From: Thalassovita aquimarina
Lineage (GTDB): Bacteria > Pseudomonadota > Alphaproteobacteria > Rhodobacterales > Rhodobacteraceae
Reading direction: 5' to 3'
Assembly: GCF_018219815.1 (NCBI RefSeq)
Contig: NZ_JADMKU010000002.1
Location: forward strand, 186,001 to 250,000
DNA: 64,000 nt
The notes under the pieces were generated by a model that made no database searches, was not told where the DNA came from, and worked only from the letters and a program-made list of their open reading frames with translations. This document shows positions 53,326 to 64,000 of this stretch, piece after piece. How positions within the stretch are numbered: the first letter of the stretch is position 1; the number at the start of each line of letters is the position of its first letter. Position numbers and translations under genes: made by a program.

Positions 53326-56265
53326 TTACTGTTCAGGCACCAGGATTTCGCGTTTGCCGACATGGTTGGCGGCGCTGACCACGCCTTCGTCTTCCATCTG
53401 TTCGACCAACCGCGCGGCCTTGTTGTAGCCGATCGCCAGCTTGCGCTGAATGTAGGAGGTCGAACATTTGCGGTCCTTGATCACGATCGCCACCGCCTGA
53501 TCGTAAAGCGCGTCTTCGCCAGTGGTGTTGCCGCCAAGCCCCAGCACCGCGTCGATATCGCTTTCCTTGTCCTCGTCGGGCCCTTCGACCACGCCGCCGA
53601 TATAATCGGGCGGGCCGTAGGCCTTCAGGTGGTTGACGATTTCTTCGACCTCTTCGTCGCTGACGAAGGGCCCGTGGCAACGGGTGATCCTTGCCCCGCC
53701 GGCCATGTAGAGCATGTCGCCCATGCCCAGAAGCTGTTCGGCGCCCATTTCACCAAGGATGGTGCGGCTGTCGATCTTGGACGTGACCTGGAACGAAATC
53801 CGGGTCGGGAAGTTCGCCTTGATCGTGCCGGTGATCACATCGACCGAGGGCCGCTGCGTCGCCATGATCAGGTGGATGCCCGATGCCCGCGCCATCTGCG
53901 CCAGGCGCTGGATGCAGGCTTCGATTTCCTTGCCCGCGACCATCATCAGGTCGGCCATCTCGTCGACGATGACGACGATGTAGGGCATTTTCTCGGGCTG
54001 GATTTCCTCGGTCTCGAACACCGGTTCTCCGGTGTCGTCGTCGAACCCGGTCTGCACCGTGCGCGAGAACGTTTCGCCCTTGGACAGCGCATCGGCGACG
54101 CGGCTGTTATAGCCGTCGATGTTGCGCACGCCCATCTTGGACATCTTGCGATAACGGTCTTCCATTTCGCCGACGACCCATTTCAACGCCACCACGGCCT
54201 TCTTCGGGTCGGTGACGACGGGGGACAGCAGGTGCGGGATGCCGTCATAGACGGAAAGTTCCAGCATTTTCGGGTCGATCATGATCAACCGGCATTCTTC
54301 CGGCGTCAGGCGATAAAGCAGCGACAGGATCATCGTGTTGATCGCCACCGACTTACCCGACCCGGTGGTCCCCGCGATCAGCAGGTGGGGCATCTTGGCC
54401 AGGTTCGCCACGATCGGATCGCCACCGATATCCTTGCCCAGAGCCAGCGGCAGCTTCATGTTGCTGTCGCCGAAATCGCGCGCGGCGAGGATTTCGCGCA
54501 GCACCACCTTTTCACGGTTCTCATTGGGCAGTTCGATGCCGATCACGCTTCGCCCGGGCACGGTGGAAACACGCGCCGACAGTGCCGACATTGACCGGGC
54601 AATATCGTCGGACAGACCGATCACGCGGCTGGCCTTCAGGCCCGGCGCGGGTTCGAGTTCGTACATTGTGACGACGGGGCCGGGGCGGACCGACACGATT
54701 TCGCCCTTCACGCCATAATCGTCCAGCACGTTTTCCAGCATCCGGGCGTTTTCCTCCAGCGCCTCGTCGCTGAGGTGATGGCGCTGAATGCTGGTCGGAT
54801 TGGTCAGCAGGCTGAGCGGCGGCAATTCGTATTGCGGCCGGTTGGAGTCGTCGAATTGCAGCGACGGTTGCGCTTCGGCCTTGGCGCGGGTCGAGGGCTG
54901 CACCGGCTTGCGGTTCAGGTGCTGCACCACCTTGCGCGGTTCCGGCGTCGGAATGGCGCGCGGGGCAGCGGGGGCGACCGGCTGATAGGGTTCTTCCTCA
55001 TAAGGTTCCGCCTGATAAGCGTCGTCCTGATAGGGCTCTGCCTGATACGCGACCTGATCGAACTGCTCGACCGGCGCCTCTTCCAGCGGCACATCCTCGG
55101 CAAAGGGCGTGTCGTCATAGCCCATGTCCTGCGGCGCGGTCCCCGCAAGGGGCGCGACATGCGATGCTGTCAGCGGCGGTTCAGGCGGCAAGCCGGCCTG
55201 CGGCTGTGCGTTCAGGATCAAGGGATCAGGCCCGCGGCCGCGACCCTTGGTCAGCGGCGCCACGGTTTCGACCTGAACATTGGGGTTCTGGCGTACCCGG
55301 CTCTTGATCACGTCGGCGATCTTGGCCTTGATCCGGTCGTCCTCGGGGGCGGCGACATCCGCAGCCATGGGGCTTTCGACCAGTTCCGGTTCGGGCAGGT
55401 CCTCGGGCGCCGGGTCCGGGCGCCGGATCAGCGCCGGCATCCGTTTCAGCAACCCGGGCCTGGCCGGTTCGGGGTCGTCCTCGATCACCGGTTCGGGGTC
55501 CTCGGCCCAGGCATTCTGCACCTGCCATTCGGCCTGCTGCTGCGCCAGCTGCTGGCGGGTCTCGCGCCGGGCGGCATTGCGGGCCTGCAGCGCCTGCGCG
55601 GCACCGAACGCGCCGGTCGCGCCCCGACCCAGCAGGGTCATCAGCGTGGCATAGGTCATGATCACGCCGACCAGCAGGAAACGCGCGATCAGCCGCAGTT
55701 CCGGCAACGTGAAGCCCAGGACGAAAGCACCAAGTGCGATCATCGAGACTGCCAGCAGGAGCGAGGCGATTTTCAATCCGATGCTCATGCCCACCGGCAG
55801 GAAATTCAGGAAAGCGCCCAGAACGGTGTCACCGAAACGCCCGCCCAGCCCGAAACCGTGGGACCAGTCGGCCCCAGGAACCAGCGTTGAGGCATAGACG
55901 GAGGTGACCGCGATCAGGATCGGCAGGAAGATCAGCCGGCCAAAGGCGCGCTCAGACCCTTGATGCAGCGCCAGCCGCAGCCCCCAGCCGATCAGGGCCA
56001 GCGAAATGATCCAGCTGCCGTTGCCCACGACCACGAACAGGAAGGCGGAAATCGACGCGCCGGTCCGGCCCAGCCAGTTCTGCACCGGTGCATCGGTGGC
56101 CGACATGAAGGACGGATCGTCGGGATGATAGGACACCACCATCGCCGCCACGGCTAGCCCCAGGATCGCCAGGACGATGCCCAGAAGCTCCTTGCCGCGT
56201 TTTTCGATCGCGGCCTGCATGTCGCTGTCAAACAGCGGATCGCGCCCTCGTGTCTGATATGCCAT
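53326..56265 (-). CDS. ftsK: DNA translocase FtsK
   Basis: A 979-aa septal DNA pump. Four or so N-terminal membrane helices (residues about 25-200), a long acidic, Pro-rich linker with Tyr/Gln/Glu repeats such as [20 protein letters not shown] (about 360-440), a RecA-like motor with Walker [11 protein letters not shown] near 635 and Walker [12 protein letters not shown], and a C-terminal winged-helix gamma domain ([20 protein letters not shown]). The ATG at 56265 is used; dapC-like gene ends 16 bases upstream. Confidence 0.96.
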   Translation of the reverse strand: MAYQTRGRDPLFDSDMQAAIEKRGKELLGIVLAILGLAVAAMVVSYHPDDPSFMSATDAPVQNWLGRTGASISAFLFVVVGNGSWIISLALIGWGLRLALHQGSERAFGRLIFLPILIAVTSVYASTLVPGADWSHGFGLGGRFGDTVLGAFLNFLPVGMSIGLKIASLLLAVSMIALGAFVLGFTLPELRLIARFLLVGVIMTYATLMTLLGRGATGAFGAAQALQARNAARRETRQQLAQQQAEWQVQNAWAEDPEPVIEDDPEPARPGLLKRMPALIRRPDPAPEDLPEPELVESPMAADVAAPEDDRIKAKIADVIKSRVRQNPNVQVETVAPLTKGRGRGPDPLILNAQPQAGLPPEPPLTASHVAPLAGTAPQDMGYDDTPFAEDVPLEEAPVEQFDQVAYQAEPYQDDAYQAEPYEEEPYQPVAPAAPRAIPTPEPRKVVQHLNRKPVQPSTRAKAEAQPSLQFDDSNRPQYELPPLSLLTNPTSIQRHHLSDEALEENARMLENVLDDYGVKGEIVSVRPGPVVTMYELEPAPGLKASRVIGLSDDIARSMSALSARVSTVPGRSVIGIELPNENREKVVLREILAARDFGDSNMKLPLALGKDIGGDPIVANLAKMPHLLIAGTTGSGKSVAINTMILSLLYRLTPEECRLIMIDPKMLELSVYDGIPHLLSPVVTDPKKAVVALKWVVGEMEDRYRKMSKMGVRNIDGYNSRVADALSKGETFSRTVQTGFDDDTGEPVFETEEIQPEKMPYIVVIVDEMADLMMVAGKEIEACIQRLAQMARASGIHLIMATQRPSVDVITGTIKANFPTRISFQVTSKIDSRTILGEMGAEQLLGMGDMLYMAGGARITRCHGPFVSDEEVEEIVNHLKAYGPPDYIGGVVEGPDEDKESDIDAVLGLGGNTTGEDALYDQAVAIVIKDRKCSTSYIQRKLAIGYNKAARLVEQMEDEGVVSAANHVGKREILVPEQ

Positions 56266-56281
56266 TCCTGCCCTCGTCCAC

Positions 56282-57460
56282 TTACCCATAGATGCAGTCG
56301 CGCAACCGGATCAGCCCGCGCCGCATGTCTTCTTTTGGGGCCACCATCGCGACCCTTATGTATTCCTTGCCGGGATTGAACCCGTCCACGTCCCGCGACA
56401 GGTAGGCCCCCGGCAGCACCCGAACGCCGGTTTCCTGCCAGAGCTTCAGCGCAGCCGCTTCGCCGTCTTCGACCGGCAGCCACAGGAAGAACCCGGCCTC
56501 GGGGCTCATGTAGCCCTCGACGCCCGCGAAAATCTTGTCCGCGACGGCGTATTTTTCCCGATAGAGGCGGCGGTTTTCGATCACGTGATCCTCATCCGCC
56601 CACACCGCCTCGGCCACCCGTTGCAGCGGCAGCGGCAAGGGCGCGCCGGCATAGGCGCGCAACTGCTTGATCCGCTTCAGGCAATCCGGCCCACCGGCCA
56701 CAAAGCCCGACCGCAGGCCCGGCAGGTTCGACCGTTTCGACAGCGAATGGAAAATCAGCACCCGTTCGGGATCGGCGCCCAGTTCCTGCGCCACCTGCAA
56801 CGCGCCCACCGGCGGGTCGTCGCGGTAGATCTCGGAATAGCATTCATCGGCGAAGATGCGGAAATCGTGCTTTTCCGCCAGCCGGATCAGATCGGCCCAA
56901 TAGTCGCGCGACGCCACCGCGCCCTGCGGGTTCGCGGGCGAACAGATATAGGCCACGGCGGTGCGGTTCAGAACGTCCTCGGACAGGCCGGTGAAATCGG
57001 GCAGATGGCCGGTTTCCTTCGTCGCGGGAACGAACACGGGTTCGGCCCCCACGGAAATCGCCCCGATCATGTAGACCTGATAGAACGGATTCGGCATCAG
57101 CACCACGGGCTGCTGGCCGTTCTTCGCTTCTGGGATCAGCGCCATCGCGGCGTTGTAGAGCCCTTCGCGGGTGCCGTTCAGCGGCATCACCTGCGCCGAC
57201 GGGTCGACCGACACGCCGTAACGGCGCTTGATCCAATCGGCGATCGCGCCCTGCAATTCGGGCGTGCCGTCATTCGGGGGGTATTTGCCGAAGCCGTCGA
57301 TATTCTTGGCCAGAACCCCAGCAACCCAATCGGGGAAGCCGTGTTTCGGCTCGCCAATGGTCATGTGCATGACCTCGCCACCCGGCTCAAACACGTCCAA
57401 CAGGGCGCGCAGACGCGGGAAAGCATAAGCGGGTAGGTTCGAAAACCGCTCGGGAAACAT
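56282..57460 (-). CDS. DapC-like aminotransferase (succinyldiaminopimelate transaminase)
   Basis: A 392-aa class I PLP aminotransferase. The PLP Lys is in [19 protein letters not shown], a sequence typical of the DapC subgroup; also [21 protein letters not shown] and the terminal YIRVAMV with the substrate Arg. It probably makes N-succinyl-diaminopimelate, linking to dapA and dapB in the window. GAGG lies about 10 bases before the ATG. It lies upstream of ftsK on the same strand. Confidence 0.85.
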   Translation of the reverse strand: MFPERFSNLPAYAFPRLRALLDVFEPGGEVMHMTIGEPKHGFPDWVAGVLAKNIDGFGKYPPNDGTPELQGAIADWIKRRYGVSVDPSAQVMPLNGTREGLYNAAMALIPEAKNGQQPVVLMPNPFYQVYMIGAISVGAEPVFVPATKETGHLPDFTGLSEDVLNRTAVAYICSPANPQGAVASRDYWADLIRLAEKHDFRIFADECYSEIYRDDPPVGALQVAQELGADPERVLIFHSLSKRSNLPGLRSGFVAGGPDCLKRIKQLRAYAGAPLPLPLQRVAEAVWADEDHVIENRRLYREKYAVADKIFAGVEGYMSPEAGFFLWLPVEDGEAAALKLWQETGVRVLPGAYLSRDVDGFNPGKEYIRVAMVAPKEDMRRGLIRLRDCIYG

Positions 57461-57548
57461 CTAATACTGCCTCAGGTTACGGGATCATTTGCGCCCCGAT
57501 TTTTTGTCAGATTACCCAATGACATGGGTTTCGTCCAGATTATTGCAG

Positions 57549-57566
57549 CAGGGCCCGGGGGCCCTG
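57549..57566. other. GC-rich perfect palindrome after the amidase gene
   Basis: CAGGGCCC (57549-57556) and GGGCCCTG (57559-57566) are exact complements. It lies 29 bases past the amidase stop (minus strand) and upstream of the DapC-like gene. A T-run (57572-57576) is only on the plus-strand side, so a role as amidase terminator is doubtful. Confidence 0.4.
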
Positions 57567-57594
57567 TGACCTTTTTGACGAATCGGTGATGGCG

Positions 57595-58929
57595 TCAGTC
57601 GGCGCGCAGAACCGCTTCGGCCGCCGCCGCGACGCGCAACAGGCGTTCTTCCTGAAACGGCAATCCGTTCAACAGGATACCGCAGCTGGGCACGCCGGTG
57701 GGCAGGGTCACACCGCAATTTCCCATCAGGTTTCCGACCCGCGTGTTGTTCAGCGTCAGCAGGTTTTCGGTGACGTAATAATCGTCCTCGCCCATCAGCC
57801 GGTCCAGTTTCGGCGGCAGGTTCGGAGAGGACGGGCACAGCACCGCATCGAAGCCCGCGACACGGGCGTACCAGCGATTGCGATACCCTTCCAGTTCCTG
57901 CCACGCGGCAACGTAATCGGAACCCAGATGATGCGCCCCGCCCCGGAACCGGTCGAGAATGCGATCGAACATCAGGCCCGGATTGGCCTCGATCACCTCG
58001 CGCCAGGTGCCATAGGCCTCGGTGGTGAACAGGATCGCGGCCAGGTCCATCGCCTGCGCCACTTCCGGCGCGTCGATCTTAACGATCTCCGTCCCGGCCT
58101 CGGCCAGCTTCGCCACCGCGTCGTCGAAGGCCCTAAGCGGTTCTTCCCGGCACGGCTCCAGCACCGCCGTCTGCAGCACGGCCAAGCGCTTGCCCTGCAG
58201 GGTCGCGCCGCGCAGGTCCGCCGCCTTGCCGCCCTCCAGCATGGCCAGCATCAGCGCCGCGTCTTCGACCGTGCGGCACAGCGGGCCGACGGTGTCGAAT
58301 TTTTCGCAAAGCGGCACCACGCCCTGCAGCGTGATCCGCCCCGGCGTGGTCTTCAGCCCGACCAGGTCGTTCCAGGCCGACGGAATCCGCACCGACCCGC
58401 CGGTATCCGACCCGATGCCGCAGGCCGCCAGCCCGAAGGCGACCGAGGTCGCGGCGCCCGACGACGATCCGCCCGACACCGCGTCATGGTCGTTCACGCA
58501 GGGCGGGGTCGCGGTCACCGGGTTCAGCCCCAGCCCGGAAAAGGCCAGTTCGCTCATATGGGTTTTGCCCAGGCAGACCAGCCCGTTGGCGGTCGCGTTG
58601 CGCAACACCGGCGCATCGCGCTCCGGCACCCGGTCCTTCAGCAGAGCGGATCCGGCCTCGGTCGCCACGCCGGCGGTATCGAACAGGTCCTTCCAGCTGA
58701 TCGGAATCCCATCCAGCGGCGACAGCCGGTGGCCGGATTTGGCCCGCTCGGACGCGGCCTCGGCCTCGGCCATGGCTCGGTCGGCGGTGACGCGGGCATA
58801 GATCCGGTCGCGGAACGGGTGCGCCTCGATCGCGTCCAGATAGGTGCGCGTCAGCGCCACCGGGTCGATCGATCCTTCGGCAATTCCCCGCCCAAGATCA
58901 GCCGCGCTTTTTTCCAACCAGTCCTGCAT
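57595..58929 (-). CDS. Amidase signature family protein
   Basis: A 444-aa amidase with the Ser-cisSer-Lys triad: Lys in ISWKDLFD, cis-Ser in [13 protein letters not shown] and the nucleophile in GSDTGGSVRIP. The ATG at 58929 (MQDWLEKSA) matches family length; the long upstream open frame is the antisense of ubiH. The natural amide is unknown. It is not GatA, since gatB and gatC are absent. Confidence 0.9.
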   Translation of the reverse strand: MQDWLEKSAADLGRGIAEGSIDPVALTRTYLDAIEAHPFRDRIYARVTADRAMAEAEAASERAKSGHRLSPLDGIPISWKDLFDTAGVATEAGSALLKDRVPERDAPVLRNATANGLVCLGKTHMSELAFSGLGLNPVTATPPCVNDHDAVSGGSSSGAATSVAFGLAACGIGSDTGGSVRIPSAWNDLVGLKTTPGRITLQGVVPLCEKFDTVGPLCRTVEDAALMLAMLEGGKAADLRGATLQGKRLAVLQTAVLEPCREEPLRAFDDAVAKLAEAGTEIVKIDAPEVAQAMDLAAILFTTEAYGTWREVIEANPGLMFDRILDRFRGGAHHLGSDYVAAWQELEGYRNRWYARVAGFDAVLCPSSPNLPPKLDRLMGEDDYYVTENLLTLNNTRVGNLMGNCGVTLPTGVPSCGILLNGLPFQEERLLRVAAAAEAVLRAD

Positions 58930-59010
58930 CGCAAACTCCTCGTCTTTGCGGGAACGGTAGCGGCAGCGGAACGCATGGACAATCCCGATTAGAGGCGCAT
59001 ATTGCATCCC

Positions 59011-60228
59011 ATGACCTATGACAGCGAAATCCTCATCGTGGGCGGCGGGCTCAATGGCCCGGCCTTGACATTGGCTCTGGCGCAGGCCGGCTTTGGCGTC
59101 ACCGTGATCGATGCCCTGCCCCGCGCCGCACAGAATCAGGCGGATTTCGACGGCCGCGCCTATGCGCTGGCGCTCGCCTCGCAACGGCTCCTGGCCAATA
59201 TCGGCATCTGGCCGGAGGTCGCCGATCACAGCCAGCCGATGCTGGAAATCAAGGTCAGCGACGGCCGCGCCGGCGAAGGGCCGCTGTCGCCCTTCTTCCT
59301 GCATTTCGATCACGCCGAGATCGAAGAAGGCCCGATGGGTTACATGCTCGAGGACCGCTACCTGCGCCGGGCGCTGTTTCAGGCGATGGCGGCATCCGAC
59401 CGGATCACGCTGCTTGATGGCGAAACCGTCACCGAACAGGACACCAGCGGCAATGGCGTCAGCCTGACGCTTGCCTCCGGCAAGACCCTGCGCGGGCAGC
59501 TTCTGATCGGCTGCGACGGACGCAAATCCGGCACCGCCGAACGCGCCGGGATCACCCGGACGGGGTGGGAATACGGTCAGACCGCGCTGGTCTGCGCCAT
59601 CGAACACGACCTGCCGCATCACGGCATCGCGCATCAGTTCTTCATGCCGCCCGGGCCGCTGGCAATCCTGCCGCTGCCGGGCAACATGTCTTCGATCGTC
59701 TGGTCGGAAAGCGACGAAAACGCCGCCGCGTTCCAGGCCCTGCCGGACGAAGACTACCTGCAGGTGCTGCGGCCGCGATTCGGAGACTTCCTCGGCGATA
59801 TCCGGCTGGCCGGCAAACGTTTCACCTATCCGCTGAACCTGACCATCGCCGACAGTTTCATCGCCGACCGGCTGGCGCTGATCGGGGACGCTGCGCATGG
59901 CATGCACCCGATTGCCGGCCAGGGGCTGAATGCCGGGCTGCGCGATGTCGGCGCGCTGACCCAGGTCCTGTCCGAGGCACGCCGCCGCGGCGAAGACATT
60001 GCCTCGGAACAGGTGCTCGAACGCTACCAGCAATGGCGCCGCTTCGACACCGCGACGCTGGCGCTGACCACCGACCTAACCAACAAGCTGTTTTCCAACG
60101 ACAACCCGCTGCTGCGCGCCGCCCGCGACCTCGGCATGGGGATGATCAACGCGATGCCGGGCCTGCGCCGCAACTTCATCCGCGAAGCCGCGGGCCTGAC
60201 CGGCGACCTGCCCGAACTAATGCGCTAA
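59011..60228 (+). CDS. ubiH: UbiH/UbiF-family FAD-dependent ubiquinone hydroxylase
   Basis: A 405-aa flavin hydroxylase of ubiquinone synthesis. The FAD motif is ILIVGGGLNGPALTLALAQAG, then the DG motif LIGCDGRKSGTAERAG and the GD motif RLALIGDAAHGMHPIAGQGLNAGLRD. Which ring position it hydroxylates is not certain, as alphaproteobacteria combine UbiH, UbiF and UbiL roles. The ATG at 59011 has no clear ribosome binding site. A dispersed repeat follows the stop. Confidence 0.88.
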   Translation: MTYDSEILIVGGGLNGPALTLALAQAGFGVTVIDALPRAAQNQADFDGRAYALALASQRLLANIGIWPEVADHSQPMLEIKVSDGRAGEGPLSPFFLHFDHAEIEEGPMGYMLEDRYLRRALFQAMAASDRITLLDGETVTEQDTSGNGVSLTLASGKTLRGQLLIGCDGRKSGTAERAGITRTGWEYGQTALVCAIEHDLPHHGIAHQFFMPPGPLAILPLPGNMSSIVWSESDENAAAFQALPDEDYLQVLRPRFGDFLGDIRLAGKRFTYPLNLTIADSFIADRLALIGDAAHGMHPIAGQGLNAGLRDVGALTQVLSEARRRGEDIASEQVLERYQQWRRFDTATLALTTDLTNKLFSNDNPLLRAARDLGMGMINAMPGLRRNFIREAAGLTGDLPELMR

Positions 60229-60233
60229 GCCGC

Positions 60234-60306
60234 TTTTTCTTGGCCCAAATACCCCGGGGAAGTCGTTGAAAATCCCCGGATTTTCAACGGCGGGGGCAGC
60301 GCCCCC
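60234..60306 (-). repeat. Dispersed GC-rich intergenic repeat, copy C
   Basis: Read on the minus strand: GGGGGCGCTGCCCCCGC, then a perfect hairpin CGTTGAAAAT-CCGG-GGATTTTCAACG type insert, then CCCCGGGGTATTTGGGCC and AAGAAAAAG next to the ubiH stop codon. The outer blocks match copy B nearly base for base while the central hairpin differs. It sits between the convergent ubiH and petABC genes. Confidence 0.82.
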
Positions 60307-60321
60307 AGACCAGACAAAGAA

Positions 60322-60347
60322 AAAGCCCCGCCAAAAGGCGGGGCTTT
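60322..60347 (-). terminator. Intrinsic terminator of the petABC operon
   Basis: AAAGCCCCGCC (60322-60332) and GGCGGGGCTTT (60337-60347) form a perfect 11-bp stem with an AAAA loop; on the minus strand it ends in a T-run. Confidence 0.9.
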
Positions 60348-60369
60348 CTCAATTCCAGAGGAAGGATAC

Positions 60370-61161
60370 TTACGCTTCCTTCGCCTTCTTCTTGACCGGC
60401 GCCCAGAGGCGCTTGTTGGTCAGGTAGAGAAGAACCGACAGCACCGACAGGAACAGCACGGCGACGAAACCGGCATGCTGACGCGCCATCATCTTGGGTT
60501 CGGCGGCCCACATCAGGAAGGCGGCAACATCGGTCGCTTCGTGATGCAGCTCGTTTGAATGGCCGTCGGCGAATTCCACATCCTCACCGGCCAGCGGCGG
60601 CGCCATTGCGATCCAACCGCCGGGGAAGGCGGTGTTTTCGTAATAGGTAGTGCCCGCTTCTTCCTTCTCCTCGCCGGTATAGCCGGTCAGGATCGAGACG
60701 ATGTATTCGGGCCCGCCGATGCCCTTGAAGAACTGGTTGATCCCCGACCCGTAAGGGCCGTGGAAACCGGCACGGGCCTTGGCCATCAGCGACAGGTCCG
60801 GCGCGGCTGCCAGGCCCGATGCCGGGAAGTGATCGGCCGGCGTGCGCGGGCGCATGTCGTCCAGTTCCGGGTCATAGATGTCCATCTGCGCCGCGTAGGC
60901 GCGGACCTGGTCTTCCGGCAGCGCCGGGCCGCCTTCGTCGGCCAGGGTGCGGATCGGCACGAACTTCATGCCGTGGCAGGCCGAACAGACCTCGGTATAG
61001 ACCTGCAGGCCGCGTTGCAGCTGCATCTGGTCGAAGGTGCCGAATGGACCTTCGAAGGAAAAGTCGACATCTTCGATGTGGTTTTCCCCGCCTGCGGCGG
61101 CCGCGCCACCCGCCGAAAGGGTCAGGGCGGCAACTGCGGTAATCGCGAGTTTCTTAAGCAT
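60370..61161 (-). CDS. petC: Cytochrome c1 of the cytochrome bc1 complex
   Basis: A 263-aa periplasmic c-type cytochrome with a C-terminal membrane anchor. Signal peptide [21 protein letters not shown], haem site CSACH (Cys59, Cys62, His63), axial Met in MAPPL, and the anchor [18 protein letters not shown] before a basic tail. It passes electrons from the Rieske protein to soluble or membrane cytochrome c. Last gene of the operon, 15 bases after petB. Confidence 0.97.
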   Translation of the reverse strand: MLKKLAITAVAALTLSAGGAAAAGGENHIEDVDFSFEGPFGTFDQMQLQRGLQVYTEVCSACHGMKFVPIRTLADEGGPALPEDQVRAYAAQMDIYDPELDDMRPRTPADHFPASGLAAAPDLSLMAKARAGFHGPYGSGINQFFKGIGGPEYIVSILTGYTGEEKEEAGTTYYENTAFPGGWIAMAPPLAGEDVEFADGHSNELHHEATDVAAFLMWAAEPKMMARQHAGFVAVLFLSVLSVLLYLTNKRLWAPVKKKAKEA

Positions 61162-61176
61162 TATCCCGTTTCCTTC

Positions 61177-62490
61177 TTACTCGGCAGGCTTGCCATAGTG
61201 GGCGTTGAAGTCTTCCTCGATCGTGGCCGGGGCCTCGGTCGGTTTCTCGATCACACCGAGGATCGGCAGGATCACCAGGAAGTAGGCGAACCAGTAGGTG
61301 GCGCCGATCAGAGAGATGGTCGAATAGGGCGGTTCGGCGGGCATCGCGCCGGCCCACATCAGGACGACGAAATCCAGCACCAGGAGGTAGAACCACCACT
61401 TGAACATCGGCCGGAACCGGCCCGAACGCACCCGGCTGGTATCCAGCCACGGCACCAGCGCCATCACCAGGATCGCGCCGAACATCGCCAGCACGCCGAA
61501 GAACTTGGCGTCGATGATGCCGCCGGTGATCCAGCTTGCCGCCATCACCACCCAGACATCGCCGGTAAAGGCGCGCAGGATCGCGTAGAAGGGCAGGAAG
61601 TACCATTCCGGAACGATATGCGCGGGCGTCGCCAGCGGGTTGGCCTCGATGTAGTTATCGGGGTGGCCCAGGAAGTTCGGCATGAAGCCGACGATGGCGA
61701 AGAACACCGCCAGAATGACCGCCAGCGCGAACACGTCCTTGATCACGAAATAGGGCCAGAACGGCAGGGTGTCTTTTTCGGCTTCCTCTTTCGAACCGCG
61801 ACGCACTTCAACACCGGTCGGGTTGTTGTTGCCGGTGGTGTGGAACGCCCAGATATGCACGATCACAAGACCGGCAATCACGAAGGGCAGCAGGTAGTGC
61901 AGCGAGAAGAAGCGGTTCAGCGTTGCGTTGTCCACGGCAGGCCCACCCAGCAGCCAGGTCTGCAGCGATTCACCGATGAACGGGATCGCGCCAAACAGGC
62001 CGGTGATCACGGTTGCACCCCAGAACGACATCTGACCCCAGGGCAGAACGTAGCCCATGAAGCCGGTCGCCATCATCAGCAGGTAGATGATCATGCCGAC
62101 GATCCAAGTGATTTCGCGCGGCGCCTTGTAGGAACCGTAGAACAGGCCGCGGAAGATGTGGATATAGACCGCGAAGAAGAACAGCGAGGCGCCGTTGGCA
62201 TGCAGGTAGCGCAGCATGAAGCCGCCGTTCACGTCGCGCATGATGTGTTCGACGCTGGCGAAGGCCAGGTCCACATGCGGCGTGTAATGCATCACCAGCA
62301 CGATGCCGGTGACGATCTGCAGCACCAGGCAGAAGGCCAGGACGATGCCCCAGATCCACCACCAGTTCAGGTTCTTCGGCGTGGGGATCATCAGGGTGTC
62401 ATAAAGCAAACCGACGATCGGAAGGCGGCCGTGCAGCCACTTTTCCGCGCCGGTTTTCGGTTCGTAATGGTCGTGAGGAATTCCGGACAT
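61177..62490 (-). CDS. petB: Cytochrome b of the cytochrome bc1 complex
   Basis: A 437-aa polytopic haem protein with quinol-oxidising and quinone-reducing sites. Typical segments are [16 protein letters not shown] with a haem His, [42 protein letters not shown] with haem His residues, and the Qo motif PEWY in [17 protein letters not shown]. The start [12 protein letters not shown] at 62490 is chosen on homology. It lies 11 bases after petA. Confidence 0.98.
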   Translation of the reverse strand: MSGIPHDHYEPKTGAEKWLHGRLPIVGLLYDTLMIPTPKNLNWWWIWGIVLAFCLVLQIVTGIVLVMHYTPHVDLAFASVEHIMRDVNGGFMLRYLHANGASLFFFAVYIHIFRGLFYGSYKAPREITWIVGMIIYLLMMATGFMGYVLPWGQMSFWGATVITGLFGAIPFIGESLQTWLLGGPAVDNATLNRFFSLHYLLPFVIAGLVIVHIWAFHTTGNNNPTGVEVRRGSKEEAEKDTLPFWPYFVIKDVFALAVILAVFFAIVGFMPNFLGHPDNYIEANPLATPAHIVPEWYFLPFYAILRAFTGDVWVVMAASWITGGIIDAKFFGVLAMFGAILVMALVPWLDTSRVRSGRFRPMFKWWFYLLVLDFVVLMWAGAMPAEPPYSTISLIGATYWFAYFLVILPILGVIEKPTEAPATIEEDFNAHYGKPAE

Positions 62491-62501
62491 GCTACGCTCC
62501 C

Positions 62502-63062
62502 TTAACCCAGCTTGATCGTGGTTTCGTCTTCGAAGACGGCGATGGGCACATCCAGGTTCCGCGGCGCGGGACCTTTGCGGATACGACCGGCGGCATCGTA
62601 GTGCGACCCGTGGCACGGGCAGAACCAACCACCGAAATCACCCGATCCGTTGCCGATCGGCACGCAGCCCAGGTGGGTGCAGACCCCGATCATCACCAGC
62701 CATTCGCCGGCTTCGTCCAGCGAACGGTTCTCGTCCGACGCGTCGGCGTCGGGCTTGTTGGCGTTTTCCGATTTCGGGTCGATCAGGTCGCCCAGGTCCA
62801 CCGAACGCGCGGCGGCGATTTCTTCCTCGGTACGGCGACGGATGAAAACCGGCTTACCCAGCCATTTAACGGTCAGCTGGGTGCCCGTCTCAACGCCTGA
62901 AACGTCAACACGAATCGAGGCCAGCGCCTTCACGTCGGCGGAGGGGTTCATCTGATTGACAAGCGGCCAGACAGCGGCACCTGTGGCGACGGCACCGGCA
63001 CCAGCGGTGGCGTAGTACAGGAAGTCCCTGCGGGTGCCTTCGTGATCTTCTGCGTGGGACAC
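62502..63062 (-). CDS. petA: Rieske iron-sulfur subunit of the cytochrome bc1 complex
   Basis: A 186-aa protein with a Tat-like N-terminus ([20 protein letters not shown]) that also serves as the membrane anchor. The 2Fe-2S cluster is held by CTHLGC (Cys128, His130, disulfide Cys133) and CPCHGSHYD (Cys148, disulfide Cys150, His151). The start is GTG at 63062 with GGAGAG 6 bases upstream. First gene of petABC; the 229 bases upstream, shared with the divergent lpxQ-like gene, hold its promoter. Confidence 0.97.
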   Translation of the reverse strand: MSHAEDHEGTRRDFLYYATAGAGAVATGAAVWPLVNQMNPSADVKALASIRVDVSGVETGTQLTVKWLGKPVFIRRRTEEEIAAARSVDLGDLIDPKSENANKPDADASDENRSLDEAGEWLVMIGVCTHLGCVPIGNGSGDFGGWFCPCHGSHYDAAGRIRKGPAPRNLDVPIAVFEDETTIKLG

Positions 63063-63291
63063 GAGGTTCTCTCCATTTTTCGGCCAGACCTGGCCAATAT
63101 CGGTTGGGGCCGCAAAATGTGCAGCCTTTCCGAGGCGCTATTTAGCGGGGGATTCCCGCTCAGTCCAGCAGACAATGTTCCGGAGGGGTTGCACGGTTGC
63201 AACAGATGCCTATCTGTCGCGGTTGAGCAGCACTGTTTCAAGGTCTATGCTGCGGCACAGAAACGCTGCCCTTTTCCTGAAGGAAACCCCA

Positions 63292-63951
63292 ATGTCACGC
63301 CTTCTTTCAACCACCTCGGCCCTGATCCTTTGCACGGCGGGTGCCGTGAGTGCGGAAACCCAGATCAGCCTTTACGGCGGCTGGCAGACGTCGCCGCACA
63401 GCCGCGTCACCGGCACGCTGCCCGCGGGAGTGACCTATCCCGGGTCGTTCAGCAAATCGATCGGCTGGGACGGCAAATCCTTCACCATGCCGCCCTATTA
63501 CGGTGCCCGCGTCACCTTCTGGCAAGGCGGCAACTGGGGCTGGGGGGTCGAGTTGAGCCATGACAAGGCTTATGCCGGGTCGGACATGTCGCCGGAATTC
63601 ACCCGGCTGGAATTCACCGACGGCCACAACATCCTGACCGTGAACTACATGAAGCGCTGGCCCGGAAAATGGGACAAGTTCACCCCCTATGTCGGCGCTG
63701 GCGTCGGCATCGCGGTTCCGCATGTCGACATCACCCCGGCCGGCGGCCAGCATACCTATGAGTATCAGTATACCGGCCCGGCCGCGCGACTGACCGCGGG
63801 CGCCAGTTACCAGCTGAACGACCGCTGGGGGCTGTTCGGGGAATACCAGTTCACCATTTCGGACAACGATGTGGACCTGACCGGCGGCGGCGACCTGCAT
63901 ACGCGGATCATCACCAACGCGCTGAATGTCGGTGTGAGCTTCGCGTTCTGA
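63292..63951 (+). CDS. Outer-membrane beta-barrel protein, LpxQ-like lipid A oxidase
   Basis: A 219-aa exported protein: signal MSRLLSTTSALILCTAGAVSA, then barrel strands starting ISLYGGWQTSPHSRVTG, GWDGKSFTMPPYYGARVTFW, FTPYVGAGVGIAVPHV and a terminal aromatic Phe (NALNVGVSFAF) as expected for Bam-inserted barrels. The pattern matches proteins annotated as lipid A oxidase (LpxQ, which oxidises lipid A glucosamine to aminogluconate in rhizobia). The assignment rests on remembered pattern, so the enzyme role is tentative. GAAGGA precedes the ATG. The last 49 bases of the window show nothing. Confidence 0.75.
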   Translation: MSRLLSTTSALILCTAGAVSAETQISLYGGWQTSPHSRVTGTLPAGVTYPGSFSKSIGWDGKSFTMPPYYGARVTFWQGGNWGWGVELSHDKAYAGSDMSPEFTRLEFTDGHNILTVNYMKRWPGKWDKFTPYVGAGVGIAVPHVDITPAGGQHTYEYQYTGPAARLTAGASYQLNDRWGLFGEYQFTISDNDVDLTGGGDLHTRIITNALNVGVSFAF

Positions 63952-64000
63952 GCGGGACCTGAAAAGAGGTGCGTGCCGCCGGCGCGCGCCTGTCTGCCTC

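Noticed and set aside
58930-60033. Upstream in-frame extension of the amidase across ubiH
   Set aside because: It is the reverse complement of the ubiH coding region; the family start is at 58929.
60559-62505. 648-codon open frame on the plus strand opposite petB and petC
   Set aside because: It covers two certain cytochrome genes in antisense and is a low-complexity His/Gln/Arg string.

Overview
This is a GC-rich chromosomal window of an alphaproteobacterium, most likely Rhodobacterales (Roseobacter group). The main reasons are the fbcFBC-type petA-petB-petC operon (Rieske, cytochrome b, cytochrome c1), the purH-lspA-DUF3035-M16-M16 string, a bacterial ALDH16 next to deoC, a LpxQ-like lipid A oxidase, and GC-rich dispersed intergenic repeats. 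I see no rRNA, tRNA, CRISPR array, prophage or transposase.

Layout. 1-11.6 kb: dapA (cut by the left edge) and smpB, which often neighbour each other in alphaproteobacteria, here lie about 10 kb apart. Between them are a sulfur block (SulP transporter, phosphatase/SQR-like flavoprotein fusion, DUF2892 membrane protein), a complete-looking ureide operon (puuE-UraD fusion, ureidoglycine aminohydrolase, allA, NCS2 permease) with divergent uraH, and a PAP2 protein. 11.7-17.9 kb: a mercaptopyruvate sulfurtransferase/aminotransferase pair, then a DgoK-like half protein, deoC and ALDH16. 18-27 kb (minus strand): two coupled M16 peptidases, a DUF3035 lipoprotein, lspA, purH, a heparinase-like protein and rsmB. 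27-39.4 kb: dapB, rbfA, truB, rpsO and pnp form a translation/RNA backbone. It is interrupted by a MerR-controlled transglutaminase/CDF metal operon, two small RTX proteins, DUF1643/DUF5665 genes and an SDR with a lost active site.

39.5-50.6 kb: mixed metabolism and stress genes. These are an unknown gene between two terminators, a 1-Cys peroxiredoxin divergent from an aldehyde dehydrogenase, a kinase-like protein, an RluA-type synthase, RarD, a GFA protein, a thiolase, a STAS/HATPase partner-switch pair and a gamma-glutamyltransferase. 50.6-64 kb: hspQ, an AEC transporter, an SLT lipoprotein, lolA, ftsK, a DapC-like aminotransferase, an amidase, ubiH, petABC and the LpxQ-like outer-membrane protein.

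The most interesting signals are: a MerR promoter with a perfect 10-bp dyad in a 19-bp spacer driving an unusual transglutaminase plus CDF exporter operon; a three-copy GC-rich intergenic repeat family with its own variable hairpins; strong palindromes in the puuE/uraH and peroxiredoxin/ALDH divergent promoters; an SDR whose catalytic Tyr and Lys are His and Arg; and an unannotated small membrane-protein frame with an in-frame stop. All functional calls come from reading motifs. No database search or computation was run.
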